Shown: positions 34,985 to 48,074, counted from the first letter of the stretch. The stretch: DNA of 64,000 nt from Aphrophora alni (GCA_963513935.1 OY740774.1:97905668-97969667), one strand, 5' to 3'. Numbers and translations: made by a program. Notes: generated by a model not told the origin, from the letters alone.

Positions 34985-35640
34985 TGAGATTTTTTTTCTT
35001 TGGCAAAAAAAAAAATGTTGCATTGCCTAGCTCAATAAATTTCGGTATTTACAAAGTATTAACCAAGTAAAAACTAAAAGGAACATGTTATGAGATTTAT
35101 TATCTGTCAAAAAAATAATGTTGCATTCCCTAGCTCAATAAATTTCGGTATTTACAAAGTATTAACCAAGTAAAAACTAAAAGGAACAATTTATGAGATT
35201 TCTTATGTCAAAAAAATTGTTGCATTCCCTAGCTCAATAAATTTTGGTATTTAGGCCTACAAAGTATTAACCAAGTAAAAACTAAAAGGAACTTGTTATG
35301 AGATTTCTTATCTGTCAAAAAACAAATTGTTGCATTCCCTAGCTCAATAAATTTCGGTATTTACAAAGTATTAACCAAGTAAAAACTAAAAGGAACAATT
35401 TATGAGATTTCTTATGTCAAAAAAATTGTTGCATTCCCTAGCTCAATAAATTTCTGTATTTACAAAGTATTAACCAAGTAAAAACTAAAAGAAACATTTT
35501 ATGAGATTTCCTAACTGTTAAAAAAATAATGTTGTATCCCCTAGCTCAATTAATACGATATTTACAAAACATTAGGCGTAACTAGTAAAAGCAAAAAGGA
35601 AATTTTTATAAGATTTCTTATCTAATAAAAAAATATAGAT
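34985..35640 (+). repeat. Six-unit minisatellite with dimeric higher-order period
   Basis: Six units carry TTGCATTCCCTAGCTCAATA (variants in the first and last), then AAATTTCGGTATTTACAAAG, TATTAACCAAGTAAAAACTA, AAAGGAAC and TATGAGATTTCTTATC. TAGCTCAAT begins at 35028, 35131, 35230, 35340, 35439 and 35542, spacings 103, 99, 110, 99, 103. Units 2 and 4 share AACAATTTATG and the short TTATGTCAAAA junction, while units 1, 3 and 5 have longer junctions, so the array amplified as a dimer (35131 to 35340 and 35230 to 35439 are both 209 bp). The edge units are the most diverged. Confidence 0.9.
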
Positions 35641-36922
35641 TGTGTTTCAGAACAATGGCTCTATTTTGTGAGAAAATAAACAAAAATAATAAACGCATAT
35701 CCGGAAACGCATATTTTTCAGTATTTCGGCAATTTCGATGAATAATGATAACTTTGGAAATTATTAAGCCTTCGAGATTAAATGTGAAGGTATAGACATT
35801 TTTTTAATTACTTTTTACTACTATATTAAGAACTGAATCTTCATTATGTTAGTTTTGAAAATGGAGGCCGTTTAAAATGTTTCATATTAATTTACACAAA
35901 AATAGATTGTTTTATGGAAAATATAAAAGAGACCAAATATTTGTATCTTTTAACTACGAACAAAAGTTTAAAAAAATTGTCTGTAGATTAAAAGATAACC
36001 GAGTTATCGACAAAAAACTAAATTCTTGGTAATTGTCTTTTTTTAAATTTGATCATTTTTATCTCTTTAAATCACTAATTTTTAGTTAGATTTGGCGTGA
36101 AATAACTTCACTCGAAATCTTAATAATATCTATATTTATCATTATTTTTCTAAAAATAACAAAATGGCTGACAAACGGAAAGCGATGCGTTTCAGGACTT
36201 ATGTTTATGAAAGTTTTTGTTCTTACATTTAGAATCAGTTAAAGAAGTATCTATCTTTCCTCCTATTGTACTCACTCTATGTAAACAGACTTGTACACAC
36301 AATAAAAACGTGAAATCAGTTTAGAGGGTCCCTACTTTTAAAATTGGTACCATTTATTTAAAGGCATTTATATATTAAAAAGAACCTAAGCTTGTTTCCC
36401 TTGGGCTATACAAATTTCCTAAGCGTATAAATGGATTGAAATCGTGTTTTTTAACTATAGCTTATTTTCATTATTTGTCAACTGTTTCTCATTCATAATT
36501 GTATAATATTTTAAACTTGGTACACCTGTCTGGTATAACAGCTTATAAAATCAGGTATTTTTATCAGCTCCGTGGACGATTCTTTAGGTTTTTTTGACGA
36601 TAACACCTAATCGACATATTTAGGACAAGAAACTAATATCTTCTGTTTGGTTTCTTAAGGATCTCATTCTAGGAAAAATATATCAAAACTGTTGAATTTT
36701 TAGGAAATGTTAGTTTTGAGTTTTTTCTTGTGGCAGAAACATTCAAATTATAAGTTTATCGAAAAAATAAAAAAAATATAGCTAAAGTAAGCTCACATAT
36801 AAAATTGTATCAAGCTCTTCCACTCACTTGGGCTGAAGAGACGTCAGCTAGTTATCATTTCAAAATGTTGGTCTTTAAAACGTATATTTCCATGATTTTT
36901 TTTGACGCAAAACATAACTTTC
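35641..36922. other. AT-rich non-coding DNA
   Basis: Holds GGAGGCCGTTTAAAATG (35864) and AAAATGGCTGACAAACGGAA (36161-36180) modules similar to those at 41.7-41.9 kb, suggesting decayed copies of a common element; no gene. Confidence 0.45.
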
Positions 36923-37965
36923 TATATACAGAGTGTTACAAAATTTGTTTTCAAACTTCATGAGGTGGTTTCCCCACATTAAAACTAGGCAAAAGTTCCT
37001 ATAAATAAATTTGCGGAATTTCCTAGTTTCCCAGATATCTGCCAATTTGTTATTTCACAAAATGCATGTATATTTTTCGTCGTACTGCTTCAAAAACAGC
37101 TGTTTTCAACACATGCATTGAGATGCTAAAGTTCTAGGACCTAAAAACATCAGCTGAGGTCGAGGTCATCAGCTGTTACTTCGCTTATACGAATTAATTA
37201 ACGATTGTAAAGAATCTATAAAAACAACCGATACTCTCGATTGTAAATAACAGATAAAACAGATGTTACTATCGATTTTATAAATAAGTACCACTAACAC
37301 AAACTAAACAGCTGTAATAGCTGCAAACTTGTGTAACTTGGCCAAACTTTAGAAGGTAAATAGGTTATAATATTTTAGTTTTTGTGAACTCGTTTTCTTA
37401 TATTGTTTGCAGTATAACGAAAAATATAGTTCATCACTAGGACCAAAAGAAGCTTTTCGATCCTCGGCCGTTAAACTTGACCTTGTAACAAAAAGCTTCA
37501 CTTTTGGTCCTAGTGATGAAATATACTATTATCTCCAGAAAGGTTTGACAGATTTTAATTTAAACTAGACAGGGTACCTAATAAGGTAAAGATCTATTTT
37601 GAGAAAAATAACCAATCTAATCAAATGATCCATTTCTAAATGGCGGCTGATTACATTTTTCATAAAAATTACCCGTTTTTGATTATTTAGATTTTAAAAT
37701 TAAAGCAGCGGTCTTTTTTAATGGATTACTCTATTATGGTGGTTATTTTTTTTTTTTTTTTTTCAAAATAGTTCTTTATCTTATTAAGCTTCATGACTAG
37801 TTTCAATGCAATTTGTCAAACCGTTTTGGAGAAGAAAAAAAGTTTGTGAAAAAACACAAAATTACACGTATCGAGGGAAATAAGCAATTCAGAAACTTTT
37901 AGTTTTGATATTGAAAACCACCTTCTGAAGTTTGAAAACACAATTTTGCAACACTCTTTATATAT
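36923..37965 (+). mobile_element. About 1.04-kb TIR element with internal hairpin
   Basis: The left end TATATACAGAGTGTTACAAA is matched in inverted form at the right end (GCAACACTCTTTATATA, ending 37965). The repeats are about 46 bp long with few mismatches and include TTTTCAAACTTCA. No transposase is visible. The left half (about 37030-37520) has a diverged inverted relative at 52.92-53.45 kb, and a hairpin lies at 37429-37516. A T run of 22 sits at 37747. Superfamily unknown. Confidence 0.7.
37425..37525. repeat. Hairpin with TAGGACCAAAAG arms
   Basis: GTTCATCACTAGGACCAAAA and its complement TTTTGGTCCTAGTGATGAA bracket about 45 bp; AAGCTTTTCG / AAAAAGCTTC lie just inside. The same hairpin type occurs at 52.93-53.06 kb with a different loop. 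Confidence 0.8.
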
Positions 37966-38489
37966 GTGAGAATATAAAACTAAAAATGAACAGTGATTGC
38001 TGTGTTTGAATCTCAAATTTTACATTTACAAAATCAACCTCCATTTTTCTGAAAACAGGGATATAAATCGAAGCTGAAACTTCTACATATAAAATTAGAA
38101 GTTACAGTAACTATAAAAACAAAATCACTGAATAGGCAATATTTTATGGTATAATATTTACAGCAAATGTCTGTAAAAACTATGATTAGATAACAAAGAA
38201 ACTAACATATTTACATATTCCTTGTGTACCTTGGTTTTACCGACATTCCTATAACTAGTGGTGCCGGTTTTCTACGAAACAGTAGAAGGCCATCAGCGTT
38301 TAAGTAGCCTCTTTCCTTTCCTTTAGAATTTATTTAGGAAAAAAATTCTCTCTATTTTAATGACGTTTTTTTAAATTTGTTAACAAACTTATTTAGATTT
38401 TAAAGATATTATGTCTCTCAAATTTAACATTTAAAAAATGCTTATATTTAGCGAAGGGAGGTGGTGTTTCAACTGGACTATTTATAATT
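37966..38489. other. AT-rich non-coding DNA
   Basis: Nothing recognised. Confidence 0.4.
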
Positions 38490-38897
38490 TTGTATGTATG
38501 TTTGTTTGTGTGGTTATTTGTATGTTTGTTTGTGTTCGTTTGTGTGTGTGTGTGTGTGTTTGTGTATTTGTTTGTATGTTAGTTAGTTATTTGTTTGTGT
38601 GTTTCTTTGTATGTTGGTTTGTGTGTTTCTTTGTATGTTTGTTTGTGTGTTTCTTTGAGTGTTTGTATGTTTACTTGTGTGTTTGTTTGTATGTTTGTAT
38701 GTTTGTTAGTGTGTTTCTTTATATGTTTGTCAGTTTGTTTTTATGTTTATTTGTGTGTTTGTTTGTATGTTTGTTAGTTGTTTGTTTGTGTGTTTCTTTG
38801 TGCGTTTGTATGTTAGTTTTTATGTTTATTTGTGTGTATGTTTGTTAGTTGTTTGTTTGTGTGTTTGTTTGTATGTTTGTGTTTTTGCTTGTGTGTT
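38490..38897 (+). repeat. TTTG/TATG/TGTG low-complexity minisatellite
   Basis: About 400 bp built from TTTGTATG, TTTGTTTG and TGTG quartets with longer reiterations such as TTTGTGTGTTTCTTTGTATG. The Cys/Val/Phe-rich frame it produces is a by-product. Confidence 0.9.
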
Positions 38898-39870
38898 ACG
38901 GTTAAACGCTTGTCACTGTTAAACGCGTATTACACTCCTTATGAAATTTACAAATAAGTTTATTTACAAGTAGATCGTATGAATATGTATAAGATTTTTT
39001 TAAATTTCATGTTCTATGTTAAAATGACTATAACTCAAAACAGTCTACGAATAAAGTCCAGGTTCCGAAGTATTAAATACAATGTATGTATAATATGTAA
39101 CCAGTCATAAAAAATTTAACTTCTAATGAAAATGAAATTGAATTTTTTTTTCAATTTCTCAATGCATATGTTTAGCTAAACAAAAAATCAATTTTATGAA
39201 CTAACTCCTTGTAGAGTTTGAGTTGTGGCTGTAAAGTGTACCTGAATATGAATATACCACCGAAAAACTCTCACAACAGATTTTTAATATCACAATGCAC
39301 TCTCTCATAGACTAAAAATTTAAACGACTGCTTAAATTCGTACGCTTTGACATTTCAAAATAAAACTAAGTGATCATTCATCTTTGATAGGGTGCAGAAC
39401 TTTGAAGGCTATGGAATGTTTCTAGTACTGTAGTTTCTACAAACACTTTAAATAAATGACACACTATTATTACGACTAGAGAAGTAGCAAATTACACTAA
39501 ATTACATAGTACCCAGCGCGAAATCAGTTTTACCTCTTTCTGTGTGGTTGTCATTACATGCTTGTTCATACTATGAAGGATGGGTTTAAACACGTGCAAC
39601 ATATAACTGGCTTTAAATTTACATTGGCCGTTTACACGATTTGTATGAATGCTTTAGATGTTTGCAGCTAGAGTGTAATAGAGAATGTCTCTCAGTTATA
39701 CTTTGGACAATGTTCAATTATTTTAAAGTGTGCTTGGCCAGCAGTTAACTAAATAATAATTATATATTATTCATAACAAGATTGTGAATTTTATAATAAG
39801 TGTAATATGTTTAAGATTTACTGAATTACGGATGAAGCTTATATAATAAGTCTCTGGTTTCTTCGATTAG
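38898..39870. other. AT-rich non-coding DNA
   Basis: Nothing recognised. Confidence 0.4.
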
Positions 39871-39880
39871 GGGTCTCTCT

Positions 39881-39911
<31 letters not shown>

Positions 39912-39955
39912 CCTCTCCCTCCCTCCCTCCCTCCCTCCCTCCCTCCCTCCCCCCT
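39871..39955. repeat. (CT)n / (CCCT)n pyrimidine tract
   Basis: CTCTCC and CCCT units, pure pyrimidine for about 85 bp. Confidence 0.95.
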
Positions 39956-40004
39956 CTTGTACAAGATAGTTTGGTGCAATTATTGTTACTAATAAAAATT
40001 GAGC

Positions 40005-40165
40005 TTGACTTGTGAGATAATATTAGATAGAATAAAACTGATCACAAGTTCTCACAAAAGTTACGTTTACTCAATCAAACGCGTTTCAACGACAAATTCG
40101 CCATCCTCAGTGATACATGAGCTACAATAACTAAACTATAACTAAATTTAGCGGTTTTAGAGATA
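40005..40165 (+). repeat. Single-arm relative of the 14.1-kb foldback
   Basis: TTGAGCTTGACTTGTGAGAT, AAACGCGTTTCAACGACAAA, TCAGTGATACATGAGCTACA and AACTAAACTATAACT correspond in order to 14110-14258, but the second, inverted arm is absent. Confidence 0.75.
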
Positions 40166-42590
40166 TTTGATATTAAAAATTTTAAATGGGCGCAATTCTG
40201 AAAATATACAAAAGAACGTTTTGGATTTTTGTACAGGGGTAAAATATGAAAATAAAAATTTGATTCAATATCCTTTCGATTTCCAAAGATATCAAGTGTT
40301 TAATAAGAAAAACAAAATGGTGGATAATTCGAAAACCAAGCATTTTTGGACTTATATTTATTGGAAACTTTTTTCTCATTTTCACCTATAGAATAGCCTG
40401 GTGAAATTTGAGACAATATTTTCTATACACTCTGTATATGCAGACATTTTTTGAACAAGTAAATAATGTCGCTCACAATATACCGGTGGTACAATACGAA
40501 ATTCGCATGATATCGCCAGCCGGAGGAAAACATTAACATTTCAGTTTTAAGTTAAATTAGATAAGCCTGAGTACAGTATAAAAGGAATACACAAGCAACA
40601 TACACACATACTAGAGTTATTTCGGTCAGGCTAAACAGCGGCAATTTTCTTTTCTTTTTTTTTTTTTTTACTTTGTCGCATATATTTATGTAGTGTAGAG
40701 AGAAACAATGTGATGGTTGTCCAGTTTTTTGCAGATATATCCATTTTGATGTCCTCAGAGTCCACAATAGTGTTTTTGACGTGTTGTCTGTCTATCGAAT
40801 GTACAGTAAACGTCTGAAACTATTTTAATCAAATTTGGAATCTGGGAACATTTTGACCGCATCTCCAAACTTTTTCCATTTTTCGTTATAACTCCAAATA
40901 TGGAATAGCTGTCCCAAAAAACAAAATTACGATTTTTCTTAAATCGAATATAACAAATTAGATCATATTTTGCTTAAGAGAACCCTCTAAGGACCGAAAG
41001 AAAACGTATTGATCGCTATCTGACAAAAAATGACAGTTAGTAAATTATCGTTAAAAAAAACACAAAATTTGCAGTGGGTAAACACAAAAGAAGTGATTTC
41101 TCAAAATAGACTCTGATAATTCCAATGAAATGTGAAGATTAATGAAAAAAATGTTCATCTAAAAAAAACGCAAGTAAAAACAAATTTACGGTTCAAGAAG
41201 AATTACCCCAAAAAACGAAAATGAACTTACCACCGTCATTAAAAACTCGATTTTAATCCAATTTAACTTACGCTGGTTTACAACAAAAATGATACAAGAT
41301 TAAGCACAATTTTACAAATATTTTATTCAAATAACGGCATCCATGTTTCATTACCACGTTTTCTCTCACAGTTATCGAACAGACATTTTTCGCGACGAAT
41401 AATTTTGGTTGGTTTTTATTCTGTTTTGGAGTGAGTGAGGAAATTTGTGTAATCTTTTTCCTCATCCAAAACTATGTATTTAAAATATTATTAATACTAT
41501 GAATAATACAGATGTCTCTGACAACTAGAGACTTCATCAAGACAGAAAAGGTTGTCTGTCTACTTGTAAGGTATAGGATTGTTGTCGCGAATAATCGACA
41601 ATGTCAAACTAACTTGTATAGAAGTTCACAAACTCTTTTACATAATACATTGGCATATGATAAACTCTGAACAAAATGATGGCCATTTAAAATTGTTTTG
41701 TTTCTATGTAATTTAAATTTACATATTTTAAATGGCCGCCATTTTAAAAATGTTAAGTAAAAAAAATATTGATATTTTTAGACACTAGAAATTAATAGTA
41801 ACGTTCTGAACAATTTGGTATCAATATTTCTTTTCGTTCTGGAGTTATATCTGGTTATTTATTTAAAAAACAGAAATTGGCGGACAAACGGGAAATAAAC
41901 TGCTTTATATGTTTATATAAACTTTATGTTCCATTTGAATTCCCAATAGGCTTTCGTTGGATCTATTTCAGTAACCTAACTTGGAATTAATTTTATGTTT
42001 ATTCTTATGTTATAAAATTAGTAAAAATGGTTGTTGAATATTGAAACGGTTTCAACTTTCAAGAAAGAAACAGATTAATGTTTTTACGTGTTTAACATTT
42101 TTGGTAAATTAGAACTTTTGAAATCAATAAAAAATTTAAAATCAGCCTTCGTCCACGACCAACGTTGAGTTCTGTGTGCAAACAATCGTTTTGTTAGTTT
42201 ACAAGATACAGCGTTAAATTCAATTTCAACCCTCTATCAAAAGAGCTTTGCTTCAAAAACAAATTTAAGTCGATTATCAAAGCCTCTGGTAAGTAATTAT
42301 ACCTACAAGAGGTACATAGACAGACAAACGTCCACACTACAGCAAACATTTAGCACTCGCGGTTCGTAGATTATTCAAAATTAGTTTGTGCTCATATTTA
42401 ATTTAAAATAATACTCCCCTCTTTATAGAACTTAATACTTTAAAACAAACCAAGCGACCGATCAAACCATCAAAATGATCAATTTTACATAAGAATTAAG
42501 TATTCTTCCAGCGTCAAAGATTTTCATTAAAGAAAATAATTTGTAATTAATATGCACAAGAGGTTAATAAATTCAGTTTACTTTTGTAAT
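40166..42590. other. Non-coding DNA with diverged repeat pieces
   Basis: CACTCTGTATATGC at about 40427 resembles the terminus of the 36.9-kb element. A decayed family B-like stretch is at 40790-40960. ATTTTAAATGGCCGCCATTT (41724-41743) and AAATTGGCGGACAAACGG (41874-41891) are the module type also seen at 35.9-36.2 kb. No gene. Confidence 0.45.
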
Positions 42591-44984
42591 CCCGAGACGT
42601 TTACGATTAAAACCTCGTCTCCAGTAAAACTCTTAACGTAGATCCGTCCACACACGTACTTCTCCTACCCACGCGTTAAAGTCTCCTCGAGAGGGAGGCA
42701 TGTGGGTGTATTTGAATTGTTTCCTTTGCATTTTATGAAAGTTAATTTGACATTAAATTACACATAAAATCCTTTATTATAGTTCCTTGACTCATGAAGA
42801 GAGGTAAAATAAATTACAATTTGCATTTAGTTGTTTAGTTAATTTGTGTTAAATTCAGGTCAACTCGTTTTTAATTAGGATATTAAAACTGAAGCATATT
42901 TAAGTTTATTGGTAACTATTTAAATAATGGTGGTATGAAAAAAGTTTTAAGCTTTAATTCTGCAGTAAGAGTTGTATTATGATGGTGCTAAAATTTTGAT
43001 ACGTTATCGACCGTTTTCGTTAAGTTTTGAATCCTTATGAACGTTTTTGAAACCGTCTTTATTTGTCTAACCATCTGTGGCATATTATTTTCACGTATTA
43101 TCTCAAAAATATTGTCTAGACCTCTCGCGTCAGTACGAGAGAATTCGCTTACATTCCACGTGGCTTAAAGAGATTTTTGTTTATCCAGAGTGGGTAACTA
43201 CGTTTAGTGGCAAATCTATAAAGCTAGATAATTTTTACGTAAGTTTTAAGAAATAAGGCTGTTTAAAAAATATCCCTTTTTCGTTGTATATATTCTTAGT
43301 GGTTTCATTCACACTAATTAACTGCGAATTAAATATTTTTAACTGTATTTTTCGAATATATTTTTGAAGTTTTTACAATCATTTTCTCAAAAACTACAAG
43401 AGATAACGGTTCTGGGACTTATTTTAAAAAAATATATGTCATAAAACGTAATGGACCATCCAATTCGTCGCATCTATCTGGTGACTCAGAAATCCGATCG
43501 AATTCATTGCATAGCCGTAACTCACTAACAAAGGGTTCATATGAACTTTCAATCTTATTTTTAACTATAGAATAATTTCCCAAATATTGTCCTGTAGTTT
43601 TGAATCATCCTGTATATGCATCAGGTCATTTCTTTACACTGGATGTTGTCGTTGTTTTCGCTTTATGTACTACAGCTCTCCGAATTAACATTGTGAAAAT
43701 AATGCATCACTTCATTTTTTAATTATTGTTAGTTTTTCGTCACGTGTATTATTTTCATTTTATTTTTTTTCATTTCGCATTACCCTAACTCTCCAAAAAT
43801 ATTACAAAATTAAGTAGCCTCATATTACAAAGAACTCCAATATTCCACACAAAAAAAGAACACACACATTAAAAAGCATGCAAACATATGATTTAAAAAT
43901 GAACTATGAAAACCATAATTTAAATAAATACCATCACAACACGATATCTTTATTTATTTATTTTATTAATTTAGGCGCAGACTAATATAAAATAATTAAG
44001 ATTGTCCGAGTGCTCTATATATTGATTGTAATTTGAAGAAATGTTTTTATTAAATACCATTAAACATTAATATACAATTCTAAAAACCATAAAATCAAGC
44101 CAATTTTAGCATTTCTTGCTTAAAAACCCCTCTCTTTAAATAAATTAAACTGGAATGAAGCGTGAGGAATTCTAACGGCCGTAACATAACCCGCAATGCA
44201 GCGCCTAATTGCTGGAACTTCTGCAAACCAGTTTACAATTACGTAAAACAAACGTTGAATATACAATTCCAGGAGCGGCAGAACAGTTAAGACTCAAACA
44301 GCACAACTACCGGTTGCTAACAGGATAATGAAGCTGCAAACGCTCTTCTCAAATCACATTTCTTTCATTAACAGTGTCATTATAAGGATATTCCGTTACT
44401 TATAATTGATTCCGTAGGATTATCAGTCATTTCTTTATTAACAATTAGTAATGAGATGTAATTATACCAATTAAGGGATAAAAACGTTCTTGAAGGTTAA
44501 CATATTCATAATTAGGTGTAACGGCGATAAACTAGATTTCCGAATGGTAGAAAAAACAATAGTAGGCCTATATTATAGTTGTTGGGGTGGTGTACAAATT
44601 ATAATACACATTGAGTAGGCCTATTTTTTTAAACACACAACAAAACATTACAAAAAAAATTTTCTTGTACTCCCATCCACAAAATGTAAAAGGAACAAAA
44701 TGTTTTACTCAAGGTATAACAATATAATTTTGCTTCGCTTTTACGTAAATCGTCAGTCAATGTTCATTTTGTTTTACCAATTATCCCTTGCGTAATATTT
44801 GTTTACTCGAGATTTGGCATACTGTGAGTAATATATGATATCACCGAAATTTTAACAAATCTACGAACAATCTTCGGATGAACGTTTTTATGAACCAATA
44901 ACTACTTTAACCGGGGATACAAGTAAATTTAACTTGTTCGGGGGTAGGTTGCCTCAAAATAAATGATCCAGAAGGCAAAAATAT
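42591..44984. other. Non-coding DNA
   Basis: No gene recognised. A more GC-rich stretch at 44150-44330 has a 39-codon stop-free frame of no recognisable family. AATCATCCTGTATATGC at 43602 again resembles an element terminus. Confidence 0.4.
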
Positions 44985-45490
44985 TCCCACACAGAAAATT
45001 AATTGTAATTGTTAATTACGACTTTTTGAAAATCGTAATTTTGAGTTATCAAAAAATGTGAAGAATGTCCCGAGATATAGCCAAAATATGCCTGCATACA
45101 AAATTTGATTAAAATCGTTAGTTTAGATTTTGAGGCAAAAGTATTTTTTAGTTATCAAAAAATGTTAATTACGTCCCGAGATGTGACCCAAATATGTTAT
45201 ACATTTTATTAAAACCGTTATTGTCGATTTTGAGAAAATCGTAATTTTCAGGTATAAAAAAAAGTGAATAACATCCGGAAATTTAAAAAAAAAAATGGGC
45301 GTACACATAATTTGATCAAAATCGTAATTTTGGGTTATCAGAATATGTGAAAAAGTCCCGTTATATGGCCAAAATACACCCATATACAAAATTTAATTAA
45401 AATAGTTTATTTCAGTTTTGAGAAAATCGTTATTTTTAGTTATGAAAAATAAACACAATATGCCCACACAAAATTTGAACAAAATCACAA
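44985..45490 (+). repeat. Tandem array of a family B segment
   Basis: About five units of 85-108 bp, each with AAAATCGTAATTTT-type sequence, GTTATCAAAAAATGT, CCCGAGATATAGCCAAAATA and AAAATTTGATTAAAATCGTT. The TTATCAAAA anchors fall at about 45042, 45150, 45249, 45333 and 45437. The same segment is single-copy elsewhere in the window. Confidence 0.8.
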
Positions 45491-46375
45491 TCAATATAGC
45501 TGCTAAGTTCAATATTATCCCTAATTATAAATACAGTAGTACTATAAAGTCTGAATTTTACTGTTTTGTAAATGGAAGGTGTTCTACAGGTTAATTAGCT
45601 TCTAAGGGGGATGGGGAAAAAATAGAAGATAGATTCAAAATGATGAAAACGTTATGTTAATGGTCTACTTTTTGAGACATTTGTATTGTAAATTTTGTAG
45701 GTCGATTTTGACACCATTTGTAAATCCAAAAAGCAAACAAAAATTAACTGAATTCGAATTAAATAATACGTAAGTTCTTTTTTTTTTTACTTTGTAACGA
45801 TTTTGTTATGATTTTATCTACAAAATCCGTAACCCATAAAAATATGCTTTTTTAGTATTTTAAACACTTATATATTCTATTTATTAGATTGTGAAAATTA
45901 AAATCAGTATTTTTAAGTACCTCTAGCTTTAACAATCCACGTTTATTAGCTGTGTTTATGACACGTTCTAAATTAATCTTTTCACGTCAATTACAAATTA
46001 AAATAAAACACAGCTCTATTGTGACGTCACTACATCTACATTTTGACAAGCAAACTTTCAGGTTATTAAGAAGTGATCACCAAACCGGTTTTTTTTTTTT
46101 TTTTTGCTTGTAGCAACGTTAATAATAAATTGATTATTAAGACAGCTACAACGTTTTATATGTCATCAAATGTCTATCCTGTATTATTTCCTTTCTATAA
46201 GTACCATGATCGGAACCCATAGTATATCGTTATTTTCTGTTGTTACTGTTACTTTTTTTAACCTTCATTTTAGTTTATTGACCCATCAGACTCTTCGACA
46301 AGTCAGCCGCACTGATGTATACACCTCGACATTCCCCATAAAGTTCATGAACAATAAGTGTTCTTGACAAGGCTG
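45491..46375. other. AT-rich non-coding DNA
   Basis: Nothing recognised besides T runs at 45778-45788 and 46089-46105. Confidence 0.4.
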
Positions 46376-47395
46376 TCTTTAGGAATTTTTCTGTCTAAAA
46401 GTCTCAGTCTTTTCCAGATCAAGACATTCAGATTCGAAGATCAATTACTCTACAGTTTCCTCTTGCAGATAACATATTCTGCATACTGTCTCCCAATAAA
46501 TACGCCCAGTCTGTGCATATCTTTTTGTGGCTTTACCCTATGAGGAGCTCTATCACCTTCCTTATATTGAAACTGTCTATTGAAAGGTCAGATACAACTT
46601 ACTTCGAAGTGATAAGAAGTGAAAGTTTACTCGTCCTTCATATTAAGACAAACCTCCACCTCCTATATAGCAACCCTCTTGAATATGTCACAGAACGGCT
46701 CGGGTCCTAAAATTTAGCCGCTAACGCTTTGTTGAGCAGCGTATCTGCACACTTATTCTCACTAATCACAACATGTTCAGAGACACAACAAAATGTCGCC
46801 GCTCCCAACCGTGATGTCGTTATGGAAACAATCCTACAACAACTTTGACCTAAATTCGTTAGAACCTTTTAAACCTGCCAAATCATCTGTATAAATACAT
46901 ATTCATCCTTGTATCTAACTCTCAAGTTTTCTCGGACACACATATTTATAGGGCTGTAATTTCTGACTGCAATGCTGTTTGGTAAATTCCCATCAGCAGG
47001 AAAAGTTCCAGTGCAATTTTACCTCCCAGTATCCCAACGCCTGTTCCACCCTTCGTTTGTAAACCATTCCAGCTCTTATAAAGGTAAGGACCACCTTTCC
47101 TCTAACCATTCCTCGTAGTTTAATATTACCACTGATAATGGTTTTGAAAAGGAATGTATCTTCATGTAGTCAGAGGTCATTTCCAATGTCAAGCCCCCTA
47201 GTGATGACAGATGATATTCTGGAGTGTTCTAGACGGTCCTGTGTACATTTCCATAGTCTATTACATTCAAAAAGCATTTTTCCGTGCTACCAGAACCAGT
47301 GGAAGGATTTCGAGACGACAATCCAAGGCTGTGCAAGGGGCCTTCGAAGACAGTTCAACATTAATAACGCTTTAATAGGTTTTTTAGTATCTTAG
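46376..47395 (-). pseudogene. RNase H-type non-LTR retrotransposon, long decayed fragment
   Basis: Read on the minus strand from 47.4 kb downwards. A connecting region is followed by ELEWFT and, after a frameshift, TKGGTGVGILGGKIALELFL (RNase H first strand). Next come SENLRVRYKDEYVF and a further shifted stretch TDDLAGLKGSNEFRSKLL. EHVVISENKCADTLLNKALA follows (RNase H 'G-H-V-G-I-S-x-N-E-x-A-D'). A degraded zinc region (HRLGVFIGRQYAEYV...CKRKL) ends the order. That order is correct for an RNase H-bearing non-LTR ORF2, but several frameshifts and stops show it is old. Confidence 0.7.
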
Positions 47396-47409
47396 TTGTA
47401 TTATCACAA

Positions 47410-47670
47410 AATGACCTTCAGAGGCTCACTGATAGTGAACGCGGGTGTGGCAGAGCCGAGGACCTAGCTGGATCTACACATTTCTTCATGTAGTTCTAGG
47501 TTAGATCCCTCTCTTTCATCGTGACCAACTCTTGTTCTCTTTTGACCCTAACGCTATTAGACTATTTGAGGAGTAGGGGGTCTTTATTTTATGCACTTTT
47601 CATCTTCTTTTATAAGGCGATGATGACCGAAAGGTCTTTAAACAACAAGGATAAAAAATTAACAGAAAAT
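47410..47670 (+). repeat. Dispersed repeat family A, copy 4
   Basis: AGAGGCTCACTGATAGTGAA, CCTAGCTGGATCTACACATT, CTAGGTTAGATCCCTCTCTT, GACCAACTCTTGTTCTCTTT, CCCTAACGCTATTAGACTAT and AAGGCGATGATGACCGAAAG in order; one of the fullest copies. Confidence 0.8.
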
Positions 47671-48074
47671 GTTGTTTTCTCTGCAAGAAAATATTATAAC
47701 AGTCGAAGCTTATTTTCATTTGGGATTCATCATGGAAACCCGGGAAATTCTCGCTGTTAAATTTCCTATTGCAAGCATTCTAGTAAGGTTGCAGTCTAGA
47801 TTAGTAAAACGGAAGAAGGACTTCTAGAAGAACTCCAAAGTCTGTAATTCAACGCAAAGTATCCGCAGTTAGACAAAATTTGTGCGAAATTTATCACGAC
47901 AAAATTATGTAACAAATCGCACCGCAATCATTCTTTACATTTGAGAGCATATCGTGTAACAAAAAACTGAAGGAAGCAAACTAACTTAAACGTTTTAATT
48001 ACTGTAAAAACCTCATCGGTAAAATAGCTGATATTGAGTTAGATATGAAACTTGCTCGGTCGTCAAGTTTTAAA

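Noticed and set aside
34985..35640. Regular repeats considered as a CRISPR array
   Set aside because: Units are tandem without unique spacers and the sequence is eukaryotic.
38438..38848. 136-codon Cys/Val/Phe-rich open frame, looking like a membrane protein
   Set aside because: It is produced by the TTTG/TGTG low-complexity tract; no start context or family motif.
43110..43150. AGTACGAGAG, reminiscent of a conserved 28S rRNA motif
   Set aside because: Flanking sequence does not continue as rRNA.
44190..44330. 39-codon stop-free stretch in a GC-richer patch
   Set aside because: Starts right after a stop, lacks splice signals and any recognisable motif.
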